Of a stretch of DNA of 64,000 bases, positions 42,788 to 51,876 are shown in pieces. Source of the DNA: Alphaproteobacteria bacterium. GTDB taxonomy: Bacteria; Pseudomonadota; Alphaproteobacteria; Micavibrionales; Micavibrionaceae. Position numbers and translations under genes: made by a program. Each line of letters begins with the position of its first letter. The stretch's first letter is position 1. Below the pieces are notes generated by a model, which did not search any database, was not told the origin of the DNA, and worked only from the letters and a program-made list of their open reading frames with translations. The stretch spans positions 124,001 through 188,000 of the forward strand of contig JAUHWR010000001.1 of NCBI GenBank assembly GCA_030427385.1, given 5' to 3'.

Positions 42788-45010
42788 ATGTCTAAAGTCT
42801 TTAGTTTTGTTGTTATCCGTCCACCTGAAAGCATTGATATGACGTCGATGAAATTACCATCGATTGATGAAATTGGGGGAGAAGACGAAGCAAAGGCGTT
42901 AAGTTCAGAGGCGGAACGTATGTATCAGAATAATCCGGTTGAAAATAGCCGGAATATTTTGAGAATGGCAAACCCCAAAACATTAAGTGCATTATTACGT
43001 TATTCGAATGATTTAAAATTGATCAATCATATTGGCAATGTTCTGACAGAAAATGGATCTGTATCAATTGAAAATATGGCTGATATCGTTTCGGAAAATA
43101 ATCAGGATAATACGGGTATAAGAAAATCATATTTTGGACCTGTTGGTGTGGGCGATCTTAAATTGGTTGAAGAATTTTTGACAGGTTATTCAATGGGTGA
43201 GGTTGCGCATATTGAAAACATCATGGCGCATGAAAAACGCGAACGCATTCACAAGGTTTCAACCTCAGTTGAAAATATCTTTAGTGAAGAAAGTGAAATG
43301 AGCACATTAACGGAAGAGGATCTGCAGACTTCCGAGCGTTTTTCATTACAATCAGCAACCCAAAGTGAAATTGAAAGCCGCGTAGGATTACAGGCTGGTC
43401 TAGAAATTAGCGGCAAATACGGACCTACAGTTGAGGTTAAATCAAAGCTAGATTTCAGCATGGAGAATTCAAAACGCCAAGCCTCACAGCAAGCCAGCCA
43501 ATTTGCTCGCGATGTTATTGAAAAAAGTGTTGAACGTACTGAAGAAACAATTCGAAAATATAGCCGTGAAGTTCGACGAACAATTACAGAGCATACTAAC
43601 CAGCATGGTTTTGATAACACGGCGGGAAATGAAAATAAGGTTGGGATATACCGCTATGTGAATAAAAACGTCACGATGAAAGTTGTAGATGCGGGAAAGC
43701 GGTTCTTTTATGAGTTTATTGTACCCGAACCCGGGGCATATCTTCGTGAACTTAACAGCGCACCTAAGAAAAAGCTTCCCCAAAAACCAAGCGCACCTAT
43801 AGAGAGCGTGGACCGGATTACAGTTGCTAACTATCCTCAAATTATGAAGAAATACAATTTATCCGGCGTCATGCCACCTCCGGATGGTAAGATTACTTTG
43901 GCAGAAACTTTTGGTGATAGAGATTCGGGAAATGACGGGGGACAGCGCTTTCTTTCTCAGGGAACATTTGAGATTGAGGACGGGTATATGGCGACCTCGG
44001 CAGAAGTAAAAGTTACGACTTTTGATGATCATAGTACTGATCCCGAAGTTTGGGTCACGATTGGTGGAGAGACTAAACATAAAGCAAATGGTTGGCCAGA
44101 CCCTAATGGTGAGCCGCTTGGCAATAATCCATTTGGGCGTTACCAATTAGATAAACAACGGCGTAAATTAAGCTATACGGTTTACACACGCCATGATTCA
44201 ATTGTTCAGATTTCAATTGAAGTCACTTGTGAGCCGACGCCTGAAGCGATCAGAGAATGGCAACACCGTGTGTATGACGCTATACAAAATCATTATAAAT
44301 CTGAGCTCGCGGAATATGAATCTCGTTTGGCAGAAGCAATGGTGCAAGATGAAGACACACTTGATGTTACGCATCCATTACGTTTGAAAGAGATGGAAAA
44401 AAATGAACTTAAACGACTTTGTTTACAAATGTTAGGACAGGTTGCTGAAATTGCCAGTCCTTTGGATGAGGGAGGCTTACCACTTATTGTGGAAAAAGAC
44501 GAGGCGCCACTTAATGAAGGCGACGAATTGATTGACATATCCAAATTAGAAGAACTTACGCCAGAGATCCGTTTCGGCGAGACGGCCTTTGAATGGCATA
44601 ATTTACAATATACGCTTTATCCTTATTATTGGACAAGTCCCAAAAAATGGAAAGATCTGGCTAAGCTCAAGCACTCTGACAGGGATCATGCGATGTTTCT
44701 AAGCGCCGGTGCTGCAAGAATTTTAGTTCCTGTTCGAGATGCCTATATTGAAACATTGGCTAGTTTCTTACAAATTGGCCGGCGGGCATTGGACCGTTTG
44801 GATCATCTTGAAATAACGGATAAGCTTTGGGTGCCGCTTCTACAGGAAATTAAAGAGTCGCAAGGGCAATCAAATAAAGACAGACCAGTCATTGATTGCT
44901 GGAATGTTACACTTCCAACGAATCTTGTAATGCTTGATCCCAGTCAGGAATTGCCTGAATTTGAGATCGAAGATAATTGTCCGCGAGATGATAATACAGA
45001 CGATACCTAA
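42788..45010 (+). CDS. Uncharacterised 740-aa protein, first gene of an unknown operon
   Basis: 740-residue protein without signal peptide or transmembrane segments. Residues 1-135 form an alpha/beta part beginning MSKVFSFVVIRPP. Residues 140-270 are a long charged helical region starting AHIENIMAHEKRERIH, with LQTSERFSLQSATQSEIESR, a short ISGKYGPTVEVKSKLDFS strand unit and FARDVIEKSVERTEETIRKY. Residues 275-320 contain HGFDNT and the FYEFIVPEPGAYLR element. A beta-rich domain (about 380-480) follows, and the last 170 residues include EWHNLQYTLYPYYWTSPKKW and AGAARILVPVRDAY. I recall similar central and YPYxW/GAARxxVPVR segments from large unannotated bacterial proteins but know no family name or function. 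Ends 3 nt before the Mur-ligase-like gene; co-transcription is very likely. Confidence 0.7.
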   Translation: MSKVFSFVVIRPPESIDMTSMKLPSIDEIGGEDEAKALSSEAERMYQNNPVENSRNILRMANPKTLSALLRYSNDLKLINHIGNVLTENGSVSIENMADIVSENNQDNTGIRKSYFGPVGVGDLKLVEEFLTGYSMGEVAHIENIMAHEKRERIHKVSTSVENIFSEESEMSTLTEEDLQTSERFSLQSATQSEIESRVGLQAGLEISGKYGPTVEVKSKLDFSMENSKRQASQQASQFARDVIEKSVERTEETIRKYSREVRRTITEHTNQHGFDNTAGNENKVGIYRYVNKNVTMKVVDAGKRFFYEFIVPEPGAYLRELNSAPKKKLPQKPSAPIESVDRITVANYPQIMKKYNLSGVMPPPDGKITLAETFGDRDSGNDGGQRFLSQGTFEIEDGYMATSAEVKVTTFDDHSTDPEVWVTIGGETKHKANGWPDPNGEPLGNNPFGRYQLDKQRRKLSYTVYTRHDSIVQISIEVTCEPTPEAIREWQHRVYDAIQNHYKSELAEYESRLAEAMVQDEDTLDVTHPLRLKEMEKNELKRLCLQMLGQVAEIASPLDEGGLPLIVEKDEAPLNEGDELIDISKLEELTPEIRFGETAFEWHNLQYTLYPYYWTSPKKWKDLAKLKHSDRDHAMFLSAGAARILVPVRDAYIETLASFLQIGRRALDRLDHLEITDKLWVPLLQEIKESQGQSNKDRPVIDCWNVTLPTNLVMLDPSQELPEFEIEDNCPRDDNTDDT

Positions 45011-45013
45011 TTC

Positions 45014-46120
45014 ATGACCGAGATTTGCCGCATGAAAGATCCTGTATTTATAGGTGTAACTGGTACAAACGGAAAAACATCTGTGACCAGCTTTGTACGG
45101 CAAATTGCAAATCTATTAGGATTTCAGGCCGCCGCAATTGGTCAAAGAATTGAAATCAATGATACTGTTCTATCCAGAAACGATATTGGAACAGGCTCTC
45201 AGGCTTTAAGAAAATATATAAGTAAGATTGTTGATAATGGCATTCAGGTTGTTGCGGTTGAAGTATATAGCGCAGCTTTAGCCCGTAATGCACATAACGG
45301 TATTATGTATGATGCCGGGGCATTTACAAATCTAACCCGCGATCATTTGGATGTACATGGCAGCTTCAAAGCTTATAAATCGGCAAAATTTCGTTTTTTT
45401 AAGCATATCAAATCCGGAGGTGCGATGATTATTCCTCACCTACCAGATAATGAAAGTATTATTCAGCAAGCCAAACAGCACCCTGTTAAATGCATTTCCG
45501 CAACAATTGATAATAATATATTTCCGCAAAGCTTTATGAATTTAAATTTGAGTACTGCGGCTGCGCTTGCCAAGAATACCTTTGCCAAAGGACGCGACCT
45601 ATCAAATATTATGACGAACTTACAAGCCCCGCCGGGGCGACTAGAAGAATTTTGTCTTAATGATAGAAATATTATAGTAGATTTTGCGCATAATCCTGAC
45701 GGTCTTAAGGCTGTTTTAAATCATTATACGGATGGCCACCAAAAACCAAATGTAATACTAAGTAGCAAAGGTGGCTGGCCTAAAGAAAAACGTCAAGAGA
45801 TGGGGCAGGTGTCGGAAAAATATGCGGAAAAAGTTTATGTCTGTGATGATGATCCACGACAAGAAGATCCTGCCTTGATTCGATTGCAATTAACAACAGC
45901 CACGCATTTTATTGATATCGCGTCCCGTAAAAACGCAATAAAAACGGCTATTCATCACATGCAACCAAAGCAAACGTTAGTTGTTGCCGGGCGCGGCGCG
46001 GATCGTTATTGGGTTGGCCCGTTTGGACGGCATATATATAGTGATATCGACTTTATAAAAAGCTTGGGCGCGATCCGCATAAGCCATCATCAAGATAATA
46101 AAATGGGGTTTTTCTCATGA
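45014..46120 (+). CDS. Compact Mur ligase family protein (MurE-like, lacks N-terminal UDP domain)
   Basis: 368 residues. It starts directly at the ATP-binding domain of Mur ligases: VFIGVTGTNGKTSVTSFVRQ (P-loop GTNGKTS), NLTRDHLDVHGSFKAYKSAK (metal-site His/carbamylated-Lys region), then the C-terminal domain with PGRLEEF, IIVDFAHNPDGLKAVLNHY, DDDPRQEDP and VVAGRGADRYWVG. MurE enzymes have an extra 90-100-residue N-terminal UDP-MurNAc-binding domain; here it is missing, so the acceptor must differ from that of MurE. The DDPR motif is at the site where mDAP-adding MurE has DNPR. It overlaps the downstream gene by 4 nt (ATGA). Confidence 0.8.
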   Translation: MTEICRMKDPVFIGVTGTNGKTSVTSFVRQIANLLGFQAAAIGQRIEINDTVLSRNDIGTGSQALRKYISKIVDNGIQVVAVEVYSAALARNAHNGIMYDAGAFTNLTRDHLDVHGSFKAYKSAKFRFFKHIKSGGAMIIPHLPDNESIIQQAKQHPVKCISATIDNNIFPQSFMNLNLSTAAALAKNTFAKGRDLSNIMTNLQAPPGRLEEFCLNDRNIIVDFAHNPDGLKAVLNHYTDGHQKPNVILSSKGGWPKEKRQEMGQVSEKYAEKVYVCDDDPRQEDPALIRLQLTTATHFIDIASRKNAIKTAIHHMQPKQTLVVAGRGADRYWVGPFGRHIYSDIDFIKSLGAIRISHHQDNKMGFFS

Positions 46121-47856
46121 AGGCTATCATCACTATTGCAGCGCATGATTATGGTCACCATTGCCAAAGATCACAAAATATACCGGGTACAACCGCCGGA
46201 CAGACGCGTTATGAAGAGCTTTGTATTCGGCGCATTGAAAGTTTTTGCGCGTCTCCCGAAGATTTTGATTATAACTTAAAAGGCGAAAAAACGATTACGG
46301 CGTACGTCTTACGCTTTACAGAAACAGATCCTGAAAAAGAAAAAAACGGACGGCAGTTAGTCACGCAAACTTTTAAAATTGCAAAAGATACAAAAGTTCC
46401 TCCGCTTTATGATGAGAGTTGGCAACCCTTCAAGGGCACCGAAAAATTGGTTGGATTTAAAAAGGATTATTATAAAAAAAATGCGGATAAATATATCCAT
46501 GGGAAATATCAGCCATGCTTTGATAAAAAGAAGTTTGATAAGAAAGATTATAACAAAGATTTTATTTCTGCCTTGCATTTATATTGGCTGATTAATGATA
46601 TTCGCGTCAATCATACCAATCAGGCGGTGTTCGAAATTTCTGTGTTTAGTCATAGCTATAGCGGCGGGCCCATATTAGCAAACTCATTTCAGGATCAAAA
46701 CTTGACACCGGGAGAACGTGATCCGCTTGATTATGATATGCGAGCATCTGATATCTACTCCGATGCGGGCATGATCATACAATCAGAAAAATATAAGGAT
46801 ACCCTGATCCTGCAGCAATTACAGGATAGCATTAATGCCTTAAACTTAAAAATAGGCAGCGATACCATTTATTATTCTAATAAGATTTTTTTCCCTGATC
46901 CTGTTTATGGTGGTGCTAAAAATGATCTGCAAAGAAATTTGGAAAAATTTCCCTCCAAATTGAATTTGATAACAGAAGATGTATTTACGAATGATGCCAG
47001 CTTTAGAATATGGGGATGTAATGCCAATAAATTGCAGGCAATTATTGTAGAAACATTTGCAGATTCAAAATCGACATCTGCATATCCTCCATTATTAGAT
47101 AATGCACAATTAGCAAATTTGGATGATGAGAAAAAAGATTATCTTGTTTATCACAAACTTTCTGTATCGACATCGTCTATGTGGGACACATTTGAAAATA
47201 CAAATGTGATTGATCTAGTTAAAACTTATCTGAAAGTAGATAAAGACGATGATGCGGCACTAAATAGCTGGATAATGTCCGTCTTCTCTGTGGTTAATTT
47301 CTTTCCGATGACTAAATTATTATTAAATGGAGTGCTTGCTTATTACATTTATTTGGCAAATAAAGGCAAAAAAGTTGGGACGGATCGTTTTAAATTTATT
47401 TGCGACAAAATGTATGCTGCGCTTAAACCTGGAAAAGGCACATTAACTCTTTATATAAATAAAAATGATTTAACCAAGGCTATTTTCCACTCTGGTGTAT
47501 TTGGGTTAATGCCGGCCGCGATTTATGGTATAGACTGTCACTTTGCCCCACCGGGGACACAAGGGCTCTATCAGGAAGAGCGCATTTATCCGCCTTTAAG
47601 CGGTATTACAGAAAAGTATCCTATTCATGAAATTGCAAGAGGTCATCTCACCAAATCAGGGATCAAAAACTATAAATATAAAAGTTTTAATCCGCGAACA
47701 GGAAAGAGTTCTGTGTATAACGCCCCTATTGAAAACAAACTTATGGATTTTTACTTCAATGAATTGGGCTTTAGCTTGGACGGCGATGGGTACCTGCAAG
47801 TTACGCAATTTGAAGCCTTAAATCTTCTAGTTAGTAATCCGATCAAATTTTTCTAA
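46117..47856 (+). CDS. Uncharacterised 579-aa protein with possible His/Cys dyad
   Basis: Third gene of the operon; ATG overlaps the Mur-ligase stop. Residues 1-165 are mixed, with KAIITIAAHDYGHHC at the start. AVFEISVFSHSYSGGPIL (H179, about 170-187) and FRIWGCNANKLQAIIVE (C301) each consist of a hydrophobic strand leading to a His or Gly-Cys. This is the spacing logic of clan CD cysteine peptidases (caspase/gingipain fold), but the caspase-like QACRG is absent. Residues 380-405 (WIMSVFSVVNFFPMTKLLLN) and 410 may form one or two membrane-like helices. The C-terminal 170 residues include FGLMPAAIYGIDCHFAPPGTQ. Function unknown; protease is only a hypothesis. Confidence 0.65.
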   Translation: MKAIITIAAHDYGHHCQRSQNIPGTTAGQTRYEELCIRRIESFCASPEDFDYNLKGEKTITAYVLRFTETDPEKEKNGRQLVTQTFKIAKDTKVPPLYDESWQPFKGTEKLVGFKKDYYKKNADKYIHGKYQPCFDKKKFDKKDYNKDFISALHLYWLINDIRVNHTNQAVFEISVFSHSYSGGPILANSFQDQNLTPGERDPLDYDMRASDIYSDAGMIIQSEKYKDTLILQQLQDSINALNLKIGSDTIYYSNKIFFPDPVYGGAKNDLQRNLEKFPSKLNLITEDVFTNDASFRIWGCNANKLQAIIVETFADSKSTSAYPPLLDNAQLANLDDEKKDYLVYHKLSVSTSSMWDTFENTNVIDLVKTYLKVDKDDDAALNSWIMSVFSVVNFFPMTKLLLNGVLAYYIYLANKGKKVGTDRFKFICDKMYAALKPGKGTLTLYINKNDLTKAIFHSGVFGLMPAAIYGIDCHFAPPGTQGLYQEERIYPPLSGITEKYPIHEIARGHLTKSGIKNYKYKSFNPRTGKSSVYNAPIENKLMDFYFNELGFSLDGDGYLQVTQFEALNLLVSNPIKFF

Positions 47857-48040
47857 AGCTGCTGTTATATTAAGATAGGGGCTGTTGCATATATTTGCAC
47901 GTCTCAAAGACGTTCATTAATTTTTCTTTCATAAATACATAAATAAATTTTAACTATTTTCATTTTATACTTAATCACCGTTTACCAAACGGCGAAGAAA
48001 ACGTAAACTATTTCAATATTTTAAAGAGATATCTTTAGTC
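47857..48040. other. Intergenic between the unknown operon and the signalling module
   Basis: 184 bp, AT-rich. A short inverted repeat ACGTCT-CAA-AGACGT (47899-47913) is followed by a few T residues and could be a weak terminator for the three-gene operon. No gene is evident. Confidence 0.4.
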
Positions 48041-48481
48041 ATGGATTATTATTATCAAAGCTTAAAAATTCTTGTGGTCGATGATCATATGATGATGCGT
48101 ACAATGGTTAAGCAACATCTTCAATCACTAGGATTCAATGATGTCGAAACAGCTAATGACGGACAAGAGGCTCTGGATGAGCTTCATCATGCACATAGTA
48201 TAGGTAATCCGTTTAATGTTGTGTTCCTCGATTGGCATATGCCGAATGTTGAGGGATATGACGTATTGAAAGCGTGTCGTAGTAAAAACGAATTCAATCA
48301 TACAGCTTTTATAATGCTGACGGCGGAGCAAGAAGAAAAAAATGTTTTAAAGGCAATTCAGGCAGGCTCAACATCCTATCTTGTAAAGCCCGTCTCTAAA
48401 GAGGCCATAGAGAAAAATATGAAAAAGATTTTCGAGTGGTTAAAAAAAAAGACTTCCACCCCACAATCAAACACAAAATAG
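48041..48481 (+). CDS. CheY-like single-domain response regulator
   Basis: 146-residue stand-alone receiver. It has acidic pocket D14/D15 (ILVVDDHMMMR), phosphoacceptor D64 (VFLDWHMP), the Thr switch in FIMLTAEQ and the conserved Lys in SYLVKPV. A short Lys-rich tail follows. There is no output domain, so it acts as a protein-binding messenger. It is the first gene of the signalling module and closely resembles the receiver at 51877 (DDHM, DWxMP, TSYxxKPV). Confidence 0.92.
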   Translation: MDYYYQSLKILVVDDHMMMRTMVKQHLQSLGFNDVETANDGQEALDELHHAHSIGNPFNVVFLDWHMPNVEGYDVLKACRSKNEFNHTAFIMLTAEQEEKNVLKAIQAGSTSYLVKPVSKEAIEKNMKKIFEWLKKKTSTPQSNTK

Positions 48482-48495
48482 CGCCCATTAATAAT

Positions 48496-48978
48496 ATGAA
48501 ATATAACACTATACCAGAAAATGTACGTAAAGAGCTTGGCCCTGTAATTGCCAAAGGGGTGAAGAATATTTTCTCTGAGTTATTTCAGGCAAACATTCTT
48601 GAGCAAAACGAAGTGCATGAAATTTATAATGATCAGATGGTCTGTATCGGACGTTTGCAGCAAAATGATATGATTATCGATATACGTTTTTTCTTCGGTC
48701 GTGAATTATTGCATCCTCTTTTACTCAACATTTATTCAGAAGACTTCCTTAAAGAAAATAATGTCTATGAGGATGCGGCTTCGGAAATAGTTAATATCTT
48801 ATGTGGGCAGATTAAGGCTTTCATGAATACGAACGGGTTTAATTTGGAAATGTTATCTCCTCGCATTGGCGGAGCTGATGAAGCAGGTAAGGATTCTGAC
48901 GCATTTTTAAATGTCGGATTTTCTCTTAATCAAAGAGATGGTTTTATGATTGATATGGAAACAAAGCCGACAAATTAA
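48496..48978 (+). CDS. CheX-like chemotaxis phosphatase
   Basis: 160-residue protein of the CheX/CheC/FliY phosphatase fold, which removes phosphate from CheY-type receivers. The N-terminal part is NVRKELGPVIAKGVKNIFSE. The family catalytic helix EDAASEIVNILCGQIKAFMN carries the essential Glu and Asn (ExxN). The C-terminal part closes the fold (FLNVGFSLNQRDGFMIDME). The ATG at 48496 is used; an in-frame GTG at 48436 lies inside the preceding receiver gene. The expected substrate is the receiver at 48041 and/or 51877. Confidence 0.8.
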   Translation: MKYNTIPENVRKELGPVIAKGVKNIFSELFQANILEQNEVHEIYNDQMVCIGRLQQNDMIIDIRFFFGRELLHPLLLNIYSEDFLKENNVYEDAASEIVNILCGQIKAFMNTNGFNLEMLSPRIGGADEAGKDSDAFLNVGFSLNQRDGFMIDMETKPTN

Positions 48979-49006
48979 TAATTATTTTTTATAAGGAGTA
49001 GCCGCG

Positions 49007-50146
49007 ATGAAAAGCTTTAATTTTCAAACCACATTAAGGGATTTTGATTCCGCGATGAGTGAAAAGGTTTCAGAGAATATAGACCTAATCATCTTATTTT
49101 CTTCTAATGAAATAATAACGCAAGATTTTCTCACAAAATTGAAAATGAAATTTCCGAATGTGGAAATCATGGGATGTAGCACGTCGGGTGAAATCGGTGA
49201 TAGTGTTGAAGATGATAGCATCAGCGTTTTAGCCATGAAATTTGAGTCAACGTCAATTAAATGCGCCACAGTGGAAATTGCGGACATGTCATCATCCCGT
49301 AAAGCAGGCGCAGATTTAGCCAATAAATTAAAAGGCGATAAGTTAAAAGGTGTATTCATTCTATCCCCGGGATTAAACGTAAATGGCAGCAAATTTACGC
49401 TCGGCCTAAGAGATGTTTTAAAAGAAGATATCTCAATTTCAGGAGGCTTAGCGGGAGATGGGTTGGATTTTTCCAATACTAAAACTATTTATAACGACAA
49501 GGTCTTTAGCAACTTTGCCGTCGGCGTTGGTTTTTATGGTGACAATGTAGAAATCAGAACAGACGCCAGAGGAGGGTGGAGACCCTTTGGGCCGTTACGC
49601 CGCGTAACAAAGGTTGAAGATAACATTTTATATGAATTAGACGGTAAATCAGCGTTAGCTTTGTATAAAGAATATCTCGGTGATAAAGCTAATGACTTAC
49701 CGTCCAGCGGTTTATTATATCCTTTTGCGATTATGGATGATGATGACAATCAAGACGGTGTCGGTCTAATTCGTACAATTTTGGATATTGATGAAGAAAA
49801 GGGCAGTTTGGTTCTTGCCGGCGATATGGAAGTGGGACAGCAGGTTTGTCTTATGAATGCCAGTACAGAACAATTAGTAGAAGGCGCGGAGCGTGCGGCC
49901 GAAAATTTGGGCGACGTGAGTAAAGATAATGGCGCTTTAATATGTGTTAGCTGCGTCGGTAGAAAAATCCTGATGGGCGATGATACAGAAGATGAACTGG
50001 ATAGTATCCGTGATGTCGTAGGTGAGCATTTCCCCATTGCCGGTTTCTATTCATATGGTGAGATTTGTCATTATGAGCGCACTAAACAAGCAGAGCTACA
50101 CAATCAGACAATGACCATTACCTATATTACAGAGAGGGCGGCATAA
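49007..50146 (+). CDS. FIST domain signal-transduction protein
   Basis: 379-residue protein with FIST_N (about 1-205) and FIST_C (about 210-365) domains, a sensory module proposed to bind small molecules such as amino acids. Seen: IDLIILFSSNEIITQDF, VEIMGCSTSGEI, FILSPGLNVNG, ISGGLAGDGLDF in FIST_N, and WRPFGPLRRVTKVEDNILYELDG, GEICHYERT in FIST_C. It is cytoplasmic and has no output domain, so it must work through its partners. Ribosome binding site AAGGAG. The stop codon TAA is directly followed by the GTG of the kinase gene. Confidence 0.92.
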   Translation: MKSFNFQTTLRDFDSAMSEKVSENIDLIILFSSNEIITQDFLTKLKMKFPNVEIMGCSTSGEIGDSVEDDSISVLAMKFESTSIKCATVEIADMSSSRKAGADLANKLKGDKLKGVFILSPGLNVNGSKFTLGLRDVLKEDISISGGLAGDGLDFSNTKTIYNDKVFSNFAVGVGFYGDNVEIRTDARGGWRPFGPLRRVTKVEDNILYELDGKSALALYKEYLGDKANDLPSSGLLYPFAIMDDDDNQDGVGLIRTILDIDEEKGSLVLAGDMEVGQQVCLMNASTEQLVEGAERAAENLGDVSKDNGALICVSCVGRKILMGDDTEDELDSIRDVVGEHFPIAGFYSYGEICHYERTKQAELHNQTMTITYITERAA

Positions 50147-51871
50147 GTGACAAACGAGGTATCGCAAGAACGCTCGAAAAGAATCTTACGCCAGTTTAAA
50201 CGATATCTGGGAGATAAGGATGCTGAAGTCATTATTAATGACGCGGTAACCTCATTAAAGGCAAGTAATGCGAACTGCCTTGATGCCACTTCAATGGATA
50301 TCTTATCAAATTTTTCCGCATTTATTGATGCTATTGCAAATTCTTATGAAGAACTGGATGAGAGAAATCGAATAGCAAACAGGAATGTGGAGATTAGTTC
50401 AAAGGAGCTAACAACTGCTTTACATGAAGTTGAGGCGCTGAATCTAAATATTAATGCCATGCTCGATAGTTTGGGTCAGGCATTATTGTTTTTTGATAAA
50501 GATGGTGTATGCGCCCCGTTCTATTCAAAAGCCTGTTTGACAATTTTATCGGGCGACCCGACCGGCAAATCAGTTATGGATGTTTTGGGGTTGTCGGATG
50601 ACAAAAAACAAACCTTTCAAAGCTGGCTCGATGTTATCTATTCCGGTCAATCGGCAATGGATTTTAACGATTTAAAAAAATTATTGCCTGATAAATTGGT
50701 AAATGAAAATAACGCCTATATCGAATTAGATTATCGCCCGATTTATTTATATGGAGAGAATTTAGCCGGCGTTTTGTTAATTGCAACGGATGTTACAAAG
50801 GAGCGTGAAGCCCAAGAAAAAATGCTCACATTACAGCTGGCTGCTGAAAAGACACAGGCTGTCTCGCAAAATCGAAATGAATTCCATGAGTTAATCTCAG
50901 ACTTGTACGGATTTATAGACTTTATGGAGAATAATAATGAAGACAATGTTGAGGGTGAAGAATTACAGACCCTGAAACGGGCCTTACATACTTTTAAAGG
51001 CCAGGCGGGTATGTTCAATATGATGGAACTGACTGATCTTTTACATTCCATTGAAAGTGATATCCGCTATCAACACGCACAATCCCTTCCTTTGAAGGAG
51101 TTACAAAAGAAAGCCAAAATTCTAACGCAGCAGGTAGATAAAGAGAAAAAATTCGCACAGAATATTTTTGGCGATCATTTTATGTCCCAAGGTAGCACTA
51201 GAATCGTTGATAATGAAACGACGTTCAAATTAGGTGAGCTTATTGACAAGATTAATTGCGATGAAAACATCAAAAAAGCCCTTGAGGAATTTATATTTGA
51301 ACACTTTCTATCTGTTCATATCTTTACATTATTTCAAAGCTTTAAACGAGAGATTACACGTATTTGCGAGCTAAAAGGTAAGCCTGTCCCTGAGATAAAA
51401 ATCTGCGGCGACGATATTGCTATCGTTCCAGAATATTATGGTGATTTTTTCAAAACCATTACGCATCTGGCGCGCAATATTGGTGAGCATGGCTTAGAAT
51501 CTGCCGAAGAACGGCGCGAGAAAAATAAGGATGTATCCGGTCAGGTTAACGTACATATTGAACGTAAAGATCAAAATTTGATTATAAAGATTTCTGATGA
51601 TGGGTGCGGCATTGATGCCGAGCGTATTCGTATGTTGTTGAAAAAGAAAGGGATGAAAGAGGCGGCCAAAAAAAGCGATGAAGATGTAATTTATCATATA
51701 TTGGATTCAGATTTTTCAACTAATACAGGCATTAGTATCACCTCCGGGCGCGGGATTGGCATGAATGCGATTTATATGTCTGTAAAAAATCTGGGCGGGG
51801 ATGTTGCTATTAACACTGACTTTAAGAATTCAAAAGGTACTACTTTTATATTTACGCTGCCGGTTCGCTGA
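50147..51871 (+). CDS. CheA-like histidine kinase with PAS and Hpt domains
   Basis: 574 residues from GTG 50147 (GAGAGGGCGGC upstream). Order: helical region (1-100), PAS domain (MLDSLGQALLFFDKDGV, about 105-215), coiled linker, Hpt with H281 in RALHTFKGQAGMFNM, then a dimerisation region and a CheA-type HATPase with N-box HLARNIGEHGLES, ISDDGCGIDAERI, SGRGIGMNAIY and GTTFIFTLPV. There is no CheW-like P5 domain, so it is not built into chemoreceptor arrays. It probably receives input from the adjacent FIST protein and phosphorylates the receivers at 48041 and 51877. Confidence 0.88.
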   Translation: MTNEVSQERSKRILRQFKRYLGDKDAEVIINDAVTSLKASNANCLDATSMDILSNFSAFIDAIANSYEELDERNRIANRNVEISSKELTTALHEVEALNLNINAMLDSLGQALLFFDKDGVCAPFYSKACLTILSGDPTGKSVMDVLGLSDDKKQTFQSWLDVIYSGQSAMDFNDLKKLLPDKLVNENNAYIELDYRPIYLYGENLAGVLLIATDVTKEREAQEKMLTLQLAAEKTQAVSQNRNEFHELISDLYGFIDFMENNNEDNVEGEELQTLKRALHTFKGQAGMFNMMELTDLLHSIESDIRYQHAQSLPLKELQKKAKILTQQVDKEKKFAQNIFGDHFMSQGSTRIVDNETTFKLGELIDKINCDENIKKALEEFIFEHFLSVHIFTLFQSFKREITRICELKGKPVPEIKICGDDIAIVPEYYGDFFKTITHLARNIGEHGLESAEERREKNKDVSGQVNVHIERKDQNLIIKISDDGCGIDAERIRMLLKKKGMKEAAKKSDEDVIYHILDSDFSTNTGISITSGRGIGMNAIYMSVKNLGGDVAINTDFKNSKGTTFIFTLPVR

Positions 51872-51876
51872 CCCCG

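Noticed and set aside
42385-47856. tRNA-Ser-associated genomic island for the unknown operon
   Set aside because: The operon lies just after tRNA-Ser, but no integrase or repeated tRNA end was found and the region continues into ordinary genes.
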